From Gemmatimonadota bacterium (GTDB taxonomy: Bacteria; Gemmatimonadota; Gemmatimonadetes; Gemmatimonadales; Gemmatimonadaceae): DNA of 64,000 nt. Made by a program: the position numbers and the translations under genes. Numbering within the stretch: the stretch's first letter is position 1; every line of letters starts with the position of its first letter. The notes beneath the pieces are model-generated. The model made no database searches. It worked only from the letters and a program-made list of their open reading frames with translations, and had not been told where the DNA came from. This document shows positions 15,010-24,886 of the stretch, in pieces. Where the stretch lies: positions 39,891-103,890 of the forward strand of contig JAQBPY010000246.1 of assembly GCA_028287285.1 (NCBI GenBank), written 5' to 3'.

Positions 15010-17823
15010 ATGAGATTCGCCATCCAGCCAGCGATCGCCGTCGGCCTCGCCCTGACACTCCTTTCGCCGCCGAATATCGCGGCGCAGGCCGCCCCGATTC
15101 CGCTCCCAGAACACCCACGCCCCGACTTTCAACGCCCCGACTGGATCAACCTCAACGGGCCGTGGCAATTCAAGTTCGACGCGGCGAACACCGGGGAGCG
15201 GGCGCAGTGGTTCTCGCATGACCTCGCGACCACGCAGCACATCCTCGTCCCGTTCTCATGGGGCGCACCACTGTCCGGCGTCACCGACAGCGCCGACATC
15301 GGCTGGTACCAGCGCACCATCACCATTCCAGACACGTGGCGCGGCAAACGAATCTATCTCGTCGTTGGCGCATCGGATTGGCGCACCTCTGTATGGCTGG
15401 ACGGTGTAAAGCTCGGCGAACATCAGGGCGGCTACACGCCCTTCTCGGTTGAGCTCAAGCCGCCCCTCGAACTCGGCGCGCCCCGACGTCTCACGCTACG
15501 GGTGGACGATTCTCCCCACGCATTCAAGCTCGAGGGCAAACAAGGCTACGGTAAGGCGCGCGGCCTGTGGCAAACGGTGTACCTCGAGGCGCGCGGTGCC
15601 GCACCGCTGCAGTACGTGCACTTCACGCCCAGCATCAGCACGGGACGTGTCTCCGTCGACGCGCAGCTCAGCGAACCAGCGCCCGCCGACGTCACGCTCC
15701 GCGTTACGGGCGCCGCCGCAAGCACCCAGCACATCGCGCGTGGTGCCCGCCAGGTTCATTTCGACGTCAGCATTCCCAACGCCAGACTCTGGTCGCCCGA
15801 CGATCCGTTTCTCTACGAGGTGGCCGTCAGCACGAGCGCACCAGGCATCGCCACCGACAGCGTCAACACATACTTCGGCATGCGGGAAATTTCCGTCGTC
15901 AATCTTCCGGGCACATCGATTCCCTATGTCGCCCTGAATGGAAAACCGCTTTACCTGCAGCTCTCGCTCGACCAGGCCTATCACCCCACCGGCTTCTACA
16001 CATTTCCCACCGACTCCGCCCTGCGCCACGAAATTCTCCAGGCGAGACTGATCGGCCTCACGGGGCTGCGCGAACACATCAAGATCGAAGCACCGCGCAA
16101 GCTCTACTGGGCCGACAAGCTTGGCGTGCTCATGATGGCCGACGTCCCCAACTGGTGGGGACCACCGGATTCGGTTGCATTCGCCGAACATGACTACGCC
16201 ATGCGCGAGATGATCGAGCGCGACTACAATCATCCGTCCATCTTTTCGTGGATCGCCTACAACGAATCGTGGGGGCTGCTGAGCAAGGTCAACGGAAAGG
16301 ACGCCTATCTCCCCGCCACCCAGCAACGTGTCACCGAGAGTGTGAAGCTCGCCAAGTCGCTCGACGCCACCAGGCTCGTGGAAGACAACTCTCCCTGCTG
16401 CGGACGCGGGCACACGGTGACCGACCTCAACTCCTGGCACGACTACCTGCCCGGCTGGAAATGGGAACAGCATCTGGACACGATCAGCGACAGCACGCGT
16501 ACGGGCTCGCCATGGAACTTCGAGCGCGGCTACACCCAGTCCCGCCAACCGATGTTCAACTCGGAGTTCGGCAACGTGTGGGGCTACACGGGCTCGAGCG
16601 GCGACGTGGACTGGAGCTGGGACTATCACCTCGCGGTCAACGCCTTTCGTCGTCACCCGAAGCTGTCAGGCTGGCTCTACACGGAGCTCGACGACGTCAT
16701 CAACGAATGGAACGGCTACTGGCGCGCCGACCGCACGGAAAAGGAAACGGGACTTGGCGCCCTCGCCGAGGGAATGACGCTGCGCGACCTGCATGCACCC
16801 ATGTATATCGCCGTCGGCACATCGATGGGTGAATCCGCGACTCCGGGCCAGGTAAAGCAGGTGCCCGTGTTCGCGTCATTCCTCACCGATACACGCGCAT
16901 ACGGTGATTCACTCGTGCTGCGCTATGAGCTGTCTGGGTGGAACTCCATCGGCACCCGCACGACCTACCTCTCGTCAGCACGCAGCATCGCCTATCGCCC
17001 ATGGATGTCCGAGGCGCTGGCGCCGCTCTCGGTGACGATGCCGAGCGAGCCCGCTACGGTCGTGCTGTCCACCCGCCTCGAGGACGCGGCAGGCGCCGTC
17101 CTGCAGCGGAACTTCACCACATTCGTGGTCGAAGGTGTCCCACCCACCGAGATGCGCCTCGCCGACGGACGCCGAGCACACGTCGTCCGCGTAACGCCTG
17201 CGGCATATTCGGCGGAGCAGTGGTCGGCCAAGACGTGGTCCGTGCTGGATGGCCTCAAGATGAACGGCGCCGGATCAGGCTTCTTCGAGTATCACATCCC
17301 CTGGCCACGCAACCTCCGGCGCACGGACGTCGCTGAAGCGGTCTTCATTGTCCAGGCGTCCGCCAAGCGGCTCCTGGGCAAGGATCGCGACACGACCGCG
17401 CGCGACAACGGCGACTACATGCGCGGCGGAGGACTCCAGGATCCGGGCAAGAACAGGAACGCCTATCCCATGACGGGCACGGTGAAATTCCCGAGCGCGG
17501 TGGTCGTCCGCATCAATGGCGAGCTCGCCGGCCGCTATGATCTCGCGGACGACCCTGCGGACCATCGTGGTATACTGTCCTGGTACTCACAGAAGCGGGA
17601 TGGATTCCTCCGTGAGGCCGGCTCCCATGGCGAGCTACTGAAAATTCCGCTTCCCGCGGCCGCGCTGGCGCGTGCCGCACAATTGGGTGAGGTGGTGATC
17701 CGGCTCGAGGTCGGTGACGCGCAGCCCGGCGGACTCGCGATCTACGGTGCGCACTTCGGGCAATACCCCGTGGACCCGAGCGTGGTCTATGTGTTGAACA
17801 AGTCGCCCAGTAACCGGAGATGA
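15010..17823 (+). CDS. Secreted GH2 glycoside hydrolase
   Basis: A 937-residue enzyme. The ATG at 15010 begins a signal peptide (MRFAIQPAIAVGLALTLLS, cleavage after IAAQA). Residues ~40-200 form the GH2 sugar-binding jelly roll (WINLNGPWQFKFD, GWYQRTITIPDTW), followed by an Ig-like domain and a TIM barrel. SWIAYNESWG carries the NE acid/base pair and MFNSEFGNVWGY the probable nucleophile. A further beta-sandwich region fills the C-terminus, longer than in a minimal GH2. The family includes beta-galactosidases, beta-glucuronidases and beta-mannosidases; I cannot fix the linkage. In this island a role in trimming pectin-type or arabinogalactan side chains is plausible. The stop overlaps the next gene. 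Confidence 0.85.
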   Translation: MRFAIQPAIAVGLALTLLSPPNIAAQAAPIPLPEHPRPDFQRPDWINLNGPWQFKFDAANTGERAQWFSHDLATTQHILVPFSWGAPLSGVTDSADIGWYQRTITIPDTWRGKRIYLVVGASDWRTSVWLDGVKLGEHQGGYTPFSVELKPPLELGAPRRLTLRVDDSPHAFKLEGKQGYGKARGLWQTVYLEARGAAPLQYVHFTPSISTGRVSVDAQLSEPAPADVTLRVTGAAASTQHIARGARQVHFDVSIPNARLWSPDDPFLYEVAVSTSAPGIATDSVNTYFGMREISVVNLPGTSIPYVALNGKPLYLQLSLDQAYHPTGFYTFPTDSALRHEILQARLIGLTGLREHIKIEAPRKLYWADKLGVLMMADVPNWWGPPDSVAFAEHDYAMREMIERDYNHPSIFSWIAYNESWGLLSKVNGKDAYLPATQQRVTESVKLAKSLDATRLVEDNSPCCGRGHTVTDLNSWHDYLPGWKWEQHLDTISDSTRTGSPWNFERGYTQSRQPMFNSEFGNVWGYTGSSGDVDWSWDYHLAVNAFRRHPKLSGWLYTELDDVINEWNGYWRADRTEKETGLGALAEGMTLRDLHAPMYIAVGTSMGESATPGQVKQVPVFASFLTDTRAYGDSLVLRYELSGWNSIGTRTTYLSSARSIAYRPWMSEALAPLSVTMPSEPATVVLSTRLEDAAGAVLQRNFTTFVVEGVPPTEMRLADGRRAHVVRVTPAAYSAEQWSAKTWSVLDGLKMNGAGSGFFEYHIPWPRNLRRTDVAEAVFIVQASAKRLLGKDRDTTARDNGDYMRGGGLQDPGKNRNAYPMTGTVKFPSAVVVRINGELAGRYDLADDPADHRGILSWYSQKRDGFLREAGSHGELLKIPLPAAALARAAQLGEVVIRLEVGDAQPGGLAIYGAHFGQYPVDPSVVYVLNKSPSNRR

Positions 17824-18245
17824 GACGCCGCGGCATTCGTTCATGCACCACCATGCTTGCGCTACTCATCATCGCGTGCGGCGGCGCGGAGGTGGCCACG
17901 GAGCCTGTCGTTACCTCGGTGGCGGGCACATGGAATCTCACGAGCGTAAACGGGAAGAGCCTTCCATTCACGTTTCAGGCGGCAGATCCCAGGGAAGAGC
18001 TGCTGGCGAAGAAATACGTCATCACGGCCGCCGGAACGTATTCATACTCCTACAGCGTGCGCGCGACGGATGACGACGGACAGGTGACACTGAGCAACGG
18101 GTCGGATTCGGGAACGGAGTCGCTGAGCAACACCATCGTGACGTTTCGGAGCGGCAGCGACGGCTCCACGCTCACCGCCGTGGTGAGTGGCACCACCATG
18201 ACCATTGTGTCCGGCGATTACTCACAGCTCTTCACGAAGCAGTAG
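17820..18245 (+). CDS. Small lipoprotein, lipocalin-like
   Basis: A 141-residue protein whose start overlaps the GH2 stop (ATGA), so the two are translationally coupled. It begins with a lipoprotein signal ending in LLIIACGG. The rest is beta-rich, with VAGTWNLTSVNGKSLPFTFQ and a run of alternating T/S strands, similar to lipocalin-like proteins found as lipoproteins in this kind of genome. No enzymatic motif is visible; it may bind a ligand or help the GH2 enzyme at the outer membrane. Confidence 0.6.
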   Translation: MRRRGIRSCTTMLALLIIACGGAEVATEPVVTSVAGTWNLTSVNGKSLPFTFQAADPREELLAKKYVITAAGTYSYSYSVRATDDDGQVTLSNGSDSGTESLSNTIVTFRSGSDGSTLTAVVSGTTMTIVSGDYSQLFTKQ

Positions 18246-18308
18246 TGGTGTCCGCAAATGACCTTACGACTTGTCACCTCACGGAACGCCCTGTACTCTT
18301 TTGGACGA

Positions 18309-18345
18309 TTGTGAACAGAGTGTCAACATCTGCACATTTGTGCAG
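18309..18345. promoter_or_regulatory. Two operator-like palindromes, site D (rhamnose operon)
   Basis: TGAACAGAGTGTCA (18312-18325) and CTGCACATTTGTGCAG (18330-18345, 7 of 8 pairs symmetric) lie side by side, the second ending 18 bp before the rhaI start. Both fit the TGAACA-NN-TGTTCA family. A repressor here would block initiation of the rhamnose operon. Confidence 0.65.
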
Positions 18346-18362
18346 AAACGAGCTCCCTCCCT

Positions 18363-19613
18363 ATGGCTGGCAGCACCGCCTCTCCGTCCAACGCACGGTA
18401 CGAGCATCATCACCGCGACTTCTCGGAGCTCGCGGCGCGGCTGGAGCGCGACGGATGCACCGCTGACGCACTCGTGGAGGCGGTGCTGGAGTTTCAGGTG
18501 GCCCTGCCAACCTGGGCGTTCAACACCGGCGGCACGCGCTTTGGCCGTTTTCCCATCGCAGGCGAGCCGCGCACGCTCCACGAAAAAATGGAGGACGCGG
18601 CACAGGTCAACACACTCACTGCCGCTGCACCGCGCATCTCGCTGCACATCCCCTGGGACGAAACGGACGACGTTGCCGCCGTGCGTGCAGACGCCGCGCG
18701 ACTGGGACTCGGCTTTGATGCAGTCAATTCCAACACCTTCCAGGACCAGGCCGGACAACCGCTGAGCTACAAGCTCGGGTCATTCAGCAACCCCAGCGCC
18801 GCGGTGCGACGCCAGGCCATTGCGCACCACCGCCATGTGATCGAGGCAGGCAACGCGCTGGGCGCCGATGCCATCACGGTATGGCTCGCGGACGGCTCGA
18901 ACTATCCGGGACAGATGTCGTTGCGCGGCAGCTTCGAGCGCGTGCGCGAGTGTCTGCAGGACGTGTATGCCGCCATGCCGCCGCACTGGCGCCTGTTCAC
19001 GGAGCACAAGCCATACGAGCCCGCGTTCTACGCGACGGTTGTGCAGGACTGGGGCTCCTCTCTGCTCCTCGCCCAGTCACTCGGCGACCGCGCCCAGTGC
19101 CTCGTGGACCTCGGCCACCATCTGCCAAATACCAACATCGAGCTCGTTGTTGCCCGGCTGATCGGAGCCGGACGTCTCGGTGGCTTTCACTTCAACGACT
19201 CGAAGTACGGCGACGACGATCTCACGGCAGGCTCCATCAAGCCATATGCATTGTTCCTGATCTTTCACGAGTTGGTCCTCGCGCAGCGTGAGGGGGCAGC
19301 AGGGTTCAACCCTGCCTACATGATCGACCAGAGCCACAACCTGAAGGATCCCATCGAGGCCATGCTGCAAACGGTGGATCAACTGCAGCAGGCGTATGCC
19401 AAGGCGTGCCTGGTGCAGCACGCCGTGCTGTCCGGCTTCCAGGACTCGGGCGACGTGATCATGGCGGAGAGGACGCTCAAGCGCGCGTTCGAAGCAGACG
19501 TCCGCCCGCTCGTTGCCGAAGCACGCCGGCGTCGTGGCGGCGCCATTGACCCCGTCGGTGCATTCCGTGAGTCCGGCTACCGCGCACGCGTCGCTGCCGA
19601 GCGAGCGGGCTGA
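18363..19613 (+). CDS. rhaI: L-rhamnose isomerase (RhaI type)
   Basis: A 416-residue TIM-barrel isomerase of the RhaI type (Pseudomonas stutzeri-like), distinct from E. coli RhaA. It converts L-rhamnose to L-rhamnulose in the cytoplasm. Recognisable blocks are LPTWAFNTGGTRFGRFP near residue 45, RISLHIPWD, ITVWLADGSNYPGQ, LFTEHKPYEPAFYATVVQDWG, CLVDLGHHLPNTNIE and GFHFNDSKYGDDDL; the E, D, H and N/D residues in them are the expected metal ligands. It is first in the operon and two operator-like palindromes sit directly upstream. The kinase gene starts 1 bp after its stop. Confidence 0.9.
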   Translation: MAGSTASPSNARYEHHHRDFSELAARLERDGCTADALVEAVLEFQVALPTWAFNTGGTRFGRFPIAGEPRTLHEKMEDAAQVNTLTAAAPRISLHIPWDETDDVAAVRADAARLGLGFDAVNSNTFQDQAGQPLSYKLGSFSNPSAAVRRQAIAHHRHVIEAGNALGADAITVWLADGSNYPGQMSLRGSFERVRECLQDVYAAMPPHWRLFTEHKPYEPAFYATVVQDWGSSLLLAQSLGDRAQCLVDLGHHLPNTNIELVVARLIGAGRLGGFHFNDSKYGDDDLTAGSIKPYALFLIFHELVLAQREGAAGFNPAYMIDQSHNLKDPIEAMLQTVDQLQQAYAKACLVQHAVLSGFQDSGDVIMAERTLKRAFEADVRPLVAEARRRRGGAIDPVGAFRESGYRARVAAERAG

Positions 19614-19614
19614 C

Positions 19615-21072
19615 GTGCGACACAACTATCTCGCGATCGACCTGGGCGCCTCGAGCGGGCGCGCCGTCGTCGGCACGCTGGATGACGCAACGATGCAGAT
19701 GCAGGAGGTGCACCGTTTCTCGACGCCGGTCGTGGAAGCGCACGGTCACATCTCGTGGGACATCGAAGCGCTGTGGGCGGAAATTCGTGAATCGGTGCGC
19801 CGCGCATTCAGCGTGGAGGGCGGGTTGCGCTCGGTGTCCGTCGATTCATGGGCGGTGGACTACGTTCCGGTTGGCGGCGACGGCAACGCCCTCCGCAATC
19901 CGTTCTGCTATCGTGACCCACGCATACATGGCTGCTTCGATACGGCCATTCACGTGGCCGGTGGTGCCGACAGCCTCTACGACCTCACGGGCACGCAGTT
20001 TCTTCCATTCAATACCCTGCCGCAGGTCATCGCCGACCTTCGCGATGAGGCAGACGTCGTCCGTGCGACAGCGACCCGGCTGTTCATCGCCGAGTATTTC
20101 CTGTACCGGCTCTCCGGGAGCATGATCGCCGAAGCGACGATGGCGAGCACCTCGCAACTGGTGGATGCGCGCACAGGCCAGTGGTCGTCGGCGCTCATTG
20201 CGGCTATTGGTGACGAGGCCCGCCGGTGGCCGCGCATCGTGCAGTGCGGAGCCGTGCTCGGCCCAATGCTTCCTGACCTGATGCCCGAGCCGTCGCGAGA
20301 GGCTCCCGTCGTCATCGCCTGCTGCACGCACGACACGGCCGCCGCGGTGGCCGCTGTTCCTGCAGTTCCCGTGTCGTCGACGCGCCCCTGGGCGTTCATC
20401 AGCTCGGGAACATGGTCACTCGTTGGTACGGAAATGCGGAAGCCCATGCTCAGCCACGCCGCGAGGGCGGCGGGGTTCACCAACGAAGCAGGGCTCGATG
20501 GCACGACACGTTTTCTCGTGAACCGGGCAGGCATGTTCGTGCTCGAGGAATGCCGGCGTGAATGGGGGTCGGGCGGTGCGTCGCTCGAATCGATGATTTC
20601 GGCGGCCGCTGCTGCCGAGTCCGTTGGTACGATCGATCTCAACGAGGCGAGGTTCGCGGCGCGTAGTGACATGGTGCAGAAGATTCGCACCGCGTGTTTC
20701 GACGCTGGAATACGTGCACCGGAAACAACGGGAGAGATCATCCGGCTCATCCTCGACAGCCTCGCGGAGAGCCACGCCGTTGCGCTCGATCGCCTGGACG
20801 CCCTGACGGGCAGGCGCACCGAGGACGTCCACATCGTGGGCGGCGGCTCGCAGAACGATCTGCTCAACCAGCTCACTGCCGATCGCAGCGGACGACGCGT
20901 GCTCGCAGGACCGGCCGAGGCAACGATACTCGGCAACCTGCTGTCTCAAGCTCGCTCTCTTGGTGATCTGCCTGCAGGCGTTTCCATCCGTGACGCGGCT
21001 CGACGTTCTTCACGCATCACCGCATTCATCTCGCGACGCGGCGTCCACGTGCCCGCGACGCTGGCACGCTGA
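19615..21072 (+). CDS. rhaB: L-rhamnulokinase
   Basis: A 485-residue FGGY-family sugar kinase (hexokinase/actin fold). GTG 19615, one base after the isomerase stop, gives the normal N-terminus VRHNYLAIDLGASSGRAVVG with phosphate-1 loop. Later blocks include VDSWAVDYV, CCTHDTAAAVAAVP, WAFISSGTWSLVGTE and the adenosine-motif VHIVGGGSQNDLLNQLTAD. It phosphorylates L-rhamnulose at O1. A longer open frame reaches back to 19513 but overlaps the isomerase gene. Position between isomerase and aldolase genes makes the substrate assignment firm. Confidence 0.9.
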   Translation: MRHNYLAIDLGASSGRAVVGTLDDATMQMQEVHRFSTPVVEAHGHISWDIEALWAEIRESVRRAFSVEGGLRSVSVDSWAVDYVPVGGDGNALRNPFCYRDPRIHGCFDTAIHVAGGADSLYDLTGTQFLPFNTLPQVIADLRDEADVVRATATRLFIAEYFLYRLSGSMIAEATMASTSQLVDARTGQWSSALIAAIGDEARRWPRIVQCGAVLGPMLPDLMPEPSREAPVVIACCTHDTAAAVAAVPAVPVSSTRPWAFISSGTWSLVGTEMRKPMLSHAARAAGFTNEAGLDGTTRFLVNRAGMFVLEECRREWGSGGASLESMISAAAAAESVGTIDLNEARFAARSDMVQKIRTACFDAGIRAPETTGEIIRLILDSLAESHAVALDRLDALTGRRTEDVHIVGGGSQNDLLNQLTADRSGRRVLAGPAEATILGNLLSQARSLGDLPAGVSIRDAARRSSRITAFISRRGVHVPATLAR

Positions 21073-21088
21073 CTCCTGCTCCAGAGCC

Positions 21089-23299
21089 ATGACGACCATC
21101 GCACCAGAGAACACCACGATACGCACCGGCGACGATTATCTCCGCAGCCGCTGGGACGACGTTGTCGCCGCGAAGATGGACGTAGTTCAGCGCCTCATCT
21201 ACCGCTCCAACCTGCTCGGTGCCGACGCCCGCATCACCAACACGGGCGGCGGCAATACGTCATCCAAGATCGACGCCATCAATCCGGTCACCGGCGAACG
21301 GACACGCGTGCTCTGGGTGAAGGGATCGGGCGGTGACCTGCGCACGGCGACAAAGGCAAATTTCGCGTCGCTGTATCTCGACCAGGTGCTGGCCCTTCGC
21401 GCGCTGTACGAAAAGAATGACGTTCGCGGCCCCAAGACGCCTGCCGAAGATGCGATGGTCGGCATGTATCTGCACACGACGTTCGATCGCAATCCCACCG
21501 CGGCGAGCATCGATACTCCGTTGCATGCATTCATTCCGTTCGCGCACGTGGATCACATGCATCCCGTGGCCGTCATCGCGCTCGCGACGGCCAAGGACGG
21601 CCCTGCACTCACGCACGAGGTCTACGGCGACGATGTGATCTGGACCGATTGGCAGCGTCCGGGCTTCGATCTGGGGCTGGAGCTGGAGCGTGTATGCCGC
21701 GAGCACCCCACTGCCAAGGGCGCCATCATGGGCCAGCATGGGCTGATCAACTGGGCGAACGACGACAGGGAATGTTACGAGCTCACCCTGGAGCTCATTC
21801 GGCGCGCGCAGGACTTTCTCGACGCCCATACCCACGAGGAGGATTTTGGTGGCGCGCGCGTGTCCTCGCTTCCCGAAGACGAGCGGAAACGCGTGCTCGT
21901 CGAGCTGCTTCCATGGCTGCGCGGCCAGGTCAGTAGCGAGGTGCGGCAAATTGCCACCGTCGAGATGCGCGACGAGGTCCTGGAGTTCGTCAACTCGCAC
22001 GACGCACCGCGGCTCGCGGACCTCGGTACGAGCTGCCCCGATCATTTCCTTCGCACGAAGATCAAGCCGCTCTACGCGAGCTGGAATCCCGAAGGGGCCG
22101 ATGTGGTGACACTCAAGGGCGAGCTCGCCGCTGGACTGGCGCAGTACCGCATCGACTATGCGGAGTACTACAACCAGTGCAAGCATGACGACTCGCCGGC
22201 GCTGCGCGTGTCGTCGCCGAGTGTCATTCTGGTACCAGGCGTTGGGATGATCGCGTGGGGCAAGTCCAAGTCGGAGAGCCGCGTCACGGCGGAGTTCTAC
22301 AACGCCGCCATTGGAGTGATGCGCTGCGCCGAACGTGTGAGCCGCTACATCGCACTCGACCGGCAGGAAGCGTTCGACATCGAGTACTGGCTGCTCGAAG
22401 AAGCAAAGTTGCGCCGCATGCCCGCCGAAAAATCACTTGACCGCCAGATCGTCGTGGTGGTGGGTGCCGGCAGCGGCATCGGCCGTGGGCTGATTGCAAG
22501 GCTCGTGGAGAACGGCGCGAGCGTTGTCGCCGTCGATCGCGACGTGGCGTCCGCGAAATCGGCCGCCGACGAAATCGGCAAGAAGGTGGGAATGGGAATC
22601 GGGGTTGCCGGTACCGGCATCTCCGGCGCCGGCCAGACCATTGGACTCGGCGCAGACATGACCGACCGCGCGTCCATCCGTCGCGCATTCGACGACGTCA
22701 TCCTCGCGTACGGTGGTGTCGATCAGGTGGTCGTGACGGCGGGCTACTATCCCAACCCCGACGAAAATGGCGACGTCGCCGACAAGGAATGGGCTACGGC
22801 GTTCGCGATCAATGTGACAGGCCCTTATGTCGTCGCGGACGAGGCGTATCGTGTGTGGAAGGAACAGGATCTCGACGCGGGACTCGTGATCACCACGAGC
22901 GTGAACGCCGTGGTGCCCAAGGCTGGCTCCTTTGCCTACGATACGAGCAAAGCCGCGGCCAATCACCTCGTTCGCGAGCTCGCGGTTGCGTACGCACCAA
23001 TGGTTCGCGTGAACGGCGTTGCACCGGCAACAGTGCTCGAGGGGTCGTCGATGTTTCCGCGCGAGCGTGTGCTCGCATCGCTGTCACGGTACGAGATTGC
23101 GCACGAGACGAGCGAAGATACCGGCGCGTTGCGCGACAAGCTGGCCACGTTCTACGCAGGCCGCACCCTGACACGCCAGCCGGTGACGCTCGACAGCCAG
23201 ATTCGCGCGATCACCGCGTTTCTCGACGGGGGCTTCAGCAGGACCACGGGACAGATCGTGAACGTGGATGGCGGACAGGCGGCAGCCTTCCTCCGCTAG
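21089..23299 (+). CDS. rhaEW: Bifunctional rhamnulose-1-phosphate aldolase / lactaldehyde dehydrogenase (RhaEW type)
   Basis: A 736-residue two-domain protein. Residues ~1-440 are a class II aldolase domain (ITNTGGGNTSSK, FAHVDHMHPVAV with zinc histidines, IMGQHGLINW). Residues ~450-736 are a short-chain dehydrogenase (VVVVGAGSGIGRGL cofactor loop, AYDTSKAAANH with Tyr and Lys, C-terminal NVDGGQ). The aldolase splits L-rhamnulose-1-phosphate into dihydroxyacetone phosphate and L-lactaldehyde, and the second domain oxidises or reduces the lactaldehyde. With LutABC elsewhere in the window, oxidation to L-lactate is the likely direction. It follows the kinase by 16 bp. Confidence 0.88.
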   Translation: MTTIAPENTTIRTGDDYLRSRWDDVVAAKMDVVQRLIYRSNLLGADARITNTGGGNTSSKIDAINPVTGERTRVLWVKGSGGDLRTATKANFASLYLDQVLALRALYEKNDVRGPKTPAEDAMVGMYLHTTFDRNPTAASIDTPLHAFIPFAHVDHMHPVAVIALATAKDGPALTHEVYGDDVIWTDWQRPGFDLGLELERVCREHPTAKGAIMGQHGLINWANDDRECYELTLELIRRAQDFLDAHTHEEDFGGARVSSLPEDERKRVLVELLPWLRGQVSSEVRQIATVEMRDEVLEFVNSHDAPRLADLGTSCPDHFLRTKIKPLYASWNPEGADVVTLKGELAAGLAQYRIDYAEYYNQCKHDDSPALRVSSPSVILVPGVGMIAWGKSKSESRVTAEFYNAAIGVMRCAERVSRYIALDRQEAFDIEYWLLEEAKLRRMPAEKSLDRQIVVVVGAGSGIGRGLIARLVENGASVVAVDRDVASAKSAADEIGKKVGMGIGVAGTGISGAGQTIGLGADMTDRASIRRAFDDVILAYGGVDQVVVTAGYYPNPDENGDVADKEWATAFAINVTGPYVVADEAYRVWKEQDLDAGLVITTSVNAVVPKAGSFAYDTSKAAANHLVRELAVAYAPMVRVNGVAPATVLEGSSMFPRERVLASLSRYEIAHETSEDTGALRDKLATFYAGRTLTRQPVTLDSQIRAITAFLDGGFSRTTGQIVNVDGGQAAAFLR

Positions 23300-23338
23300 C
23301 ATGCATCGTCATTACACGCAGCACATGCCGCTGGCCGA

Positions 23339-24886
23339 GTGAACATCGCCGAGGAGCCGGTGGTGCTGCGTGTGACGAACGTGACGAAGTCGTATGCGGG
23401 GGTAACCGCCCTCGCCAACGCATCGTTCGATCTTCGCGCCGGCGAGGTGCACGCGCTCGTCGGCGAGAATGGCGCCGGCAAGAGCACGCTGATCAAGATT
23501 CTCACCGCCGCCGTGGAGTATGACGGTGGCGAGATAGCATTGAACGGAGCAGCGCTGCCACGCCTCACACCGCGGCAAGCGCGCACCCTTGGCATCGCGG
23601 CCATCTACCAGCAGCCTGCGCTGTTCGACCAGCTCACCGTGGCGGAAAACATCGCGCTCGGCACCGAGAATGCCGGCCCGCTGAGCCGAATCAACTGGCG
23701 CCAGCGCCGCGAGCGCGCCGTTGAGTTGCTGGCGCGGGTCGGCGCGCACATCGATCCGGACAGCGACGTCTGCGACCTTGGCATGGCGCAGCAACAGCTC
23801 GTGGAAATCGCGCGCGCGCTGGGCGCCAATGCACGCATTCTCATTCTCGACGAGCCCACGGCGTCGCTGTCCAAGGACGATGCGGACAACCTGCTGCGTG
23901 TGGTGCGGGAGCTTCGGGCCGACGGTGTGGCGATGATCTACATCTCTCACCGCCTCGAGGAGCTCTTCCACATTGCCAATCGCGTGACCGTGCTGCGTGA
24001 TGGATGCACAATCGCGACATTGGACATGTGCGACGTGAGCAGGAATCAGCTCATTCGACTCATGGTGGGACGCGAGTTGACCTCTGTGTTTCCCAAACGT
24101 GTCGTTCCGTTAGGCGCGCCAGTGCTCGAGCTTCAGCACGTTGGCTGCCGCGCCTCAGGTGTGAGTGACGTGTCGTTCAGCGTTCGCGCCGGTGAGATTG
24201 TAGGGCTGTCGGGGCTCGTTGGCGCAGGTCGTACGGAGCTGGCCCGCATCATCTTTGGCCTCACGCCGGCGGATGAAGGGCAGATCGCGGTAAACGGCGC
24301 CAAGGTACGTATTTTGTCTCCGACGAGTGCAATAGCGCATGGCATCGCCTACGTGCCGGAAGACAGGCGCCGTCATGGCGTGGTGCTTCAGATGTCCGTC
24401 ACAGAGAATATTTCGCTCGCGGCGCTACGGGAGCTAGCCCGCAACGGCTCACTGGACGTCAATCGCGAGCACGACATCGCGGTTGAATACTCGCGACGGC
24501 TCGGCGTCAGGACGGCATCGCTGCGGTCACTCGTGGCCACGTTGTCCGGCGGCAACCAGCAGAAGGTTGCGCTGGGTCGCTGGCTCGTCACCAAGCCAAA
24601 GCTCCTGGTGCTCGATGAGCCCACTCAGGGCATCGACGTTGGCGCCAAGTCGGAAATTCATTCACTGATGATGGATCTGGCCGAGCAGGGGATGGCCATT
24701 CTCATGATCTCGTCGGAACTGCCGGAGATTCTCGGCATGAGCGACCGCATCGTCGTCATGCACGATGGAACGGTGGCGGATGTCCTCGATCGCTCCGAGG
24801 CGACGCAGGAGCGCTTGCTCGCACGCGCGCTCCAGCGTGAGACACGCGAGTTCACATCATTCTTTGCCGCGGCGAACGAACGATGA
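23339..24886 (+). CDS. rhaT: Rhamnose ABC transporter ATP-binding protein (RhaT-like, two NBDs)
   Basis: A 515-residue double-NBD ATPase of CUT2 sugar importers. First NBD: GENGAGKSTLIKIL, LGMAQQQLVEIARAL, ILILDEPTASLS. Second NBD: degenerate GLVGAGRTEL, LSGGNQQKVALGRWL, LLVLDEPTQGID. It starts at GTG 23339, 39 bp after the aldolase gene, and overlaps the next permease gene by 4 bp. Position in the rhamnose operon indicates L-rhamnose (or oligosaccharide-derived rhamnose) uptake. Confidence 0.88.
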   Translation: MNIAEEPVVLRVTNVTKSYAGVTALANASFDLRAGEVHALVGENGAGKSTLIKILTAAVEYDGGEIALNGAALPRLTPRQARTLGIAAIYQQPALFDQLTVAENIALGTENAGPLSRINWRQRRERAVELLARVGAHIDPDSDVCDLGMAQQQLVEIARALGANARILILDEPTASLSKDDADNLLRVVRELRADGVAMIYISHRLEELFHIANRVTVLRDGCTIATLDMCDVSRNQLIRLMVGRELTSVFPKRVVPLGAPVLELQHVGCRASGVSDVSFSVRAGEIVGLSGLVGAGRTELARIIFGLTPADEGQIAVNGAKVRILSPTSAIAHGIAYVPEDRRRHGVVLQMSVTENISLAALRELARNGSLDVNREHDIAVEYSRRLGVRTASLRSLVATLSGGNQQKVALGRWLVTKPKLLVLDEPTQGIDVGAKSEIHSLMMDLAEQGMAILMISSELPEILGMSDRIVVMHDGTVADVLDRSEATQERLLARALQRETREFTSFFAAANER

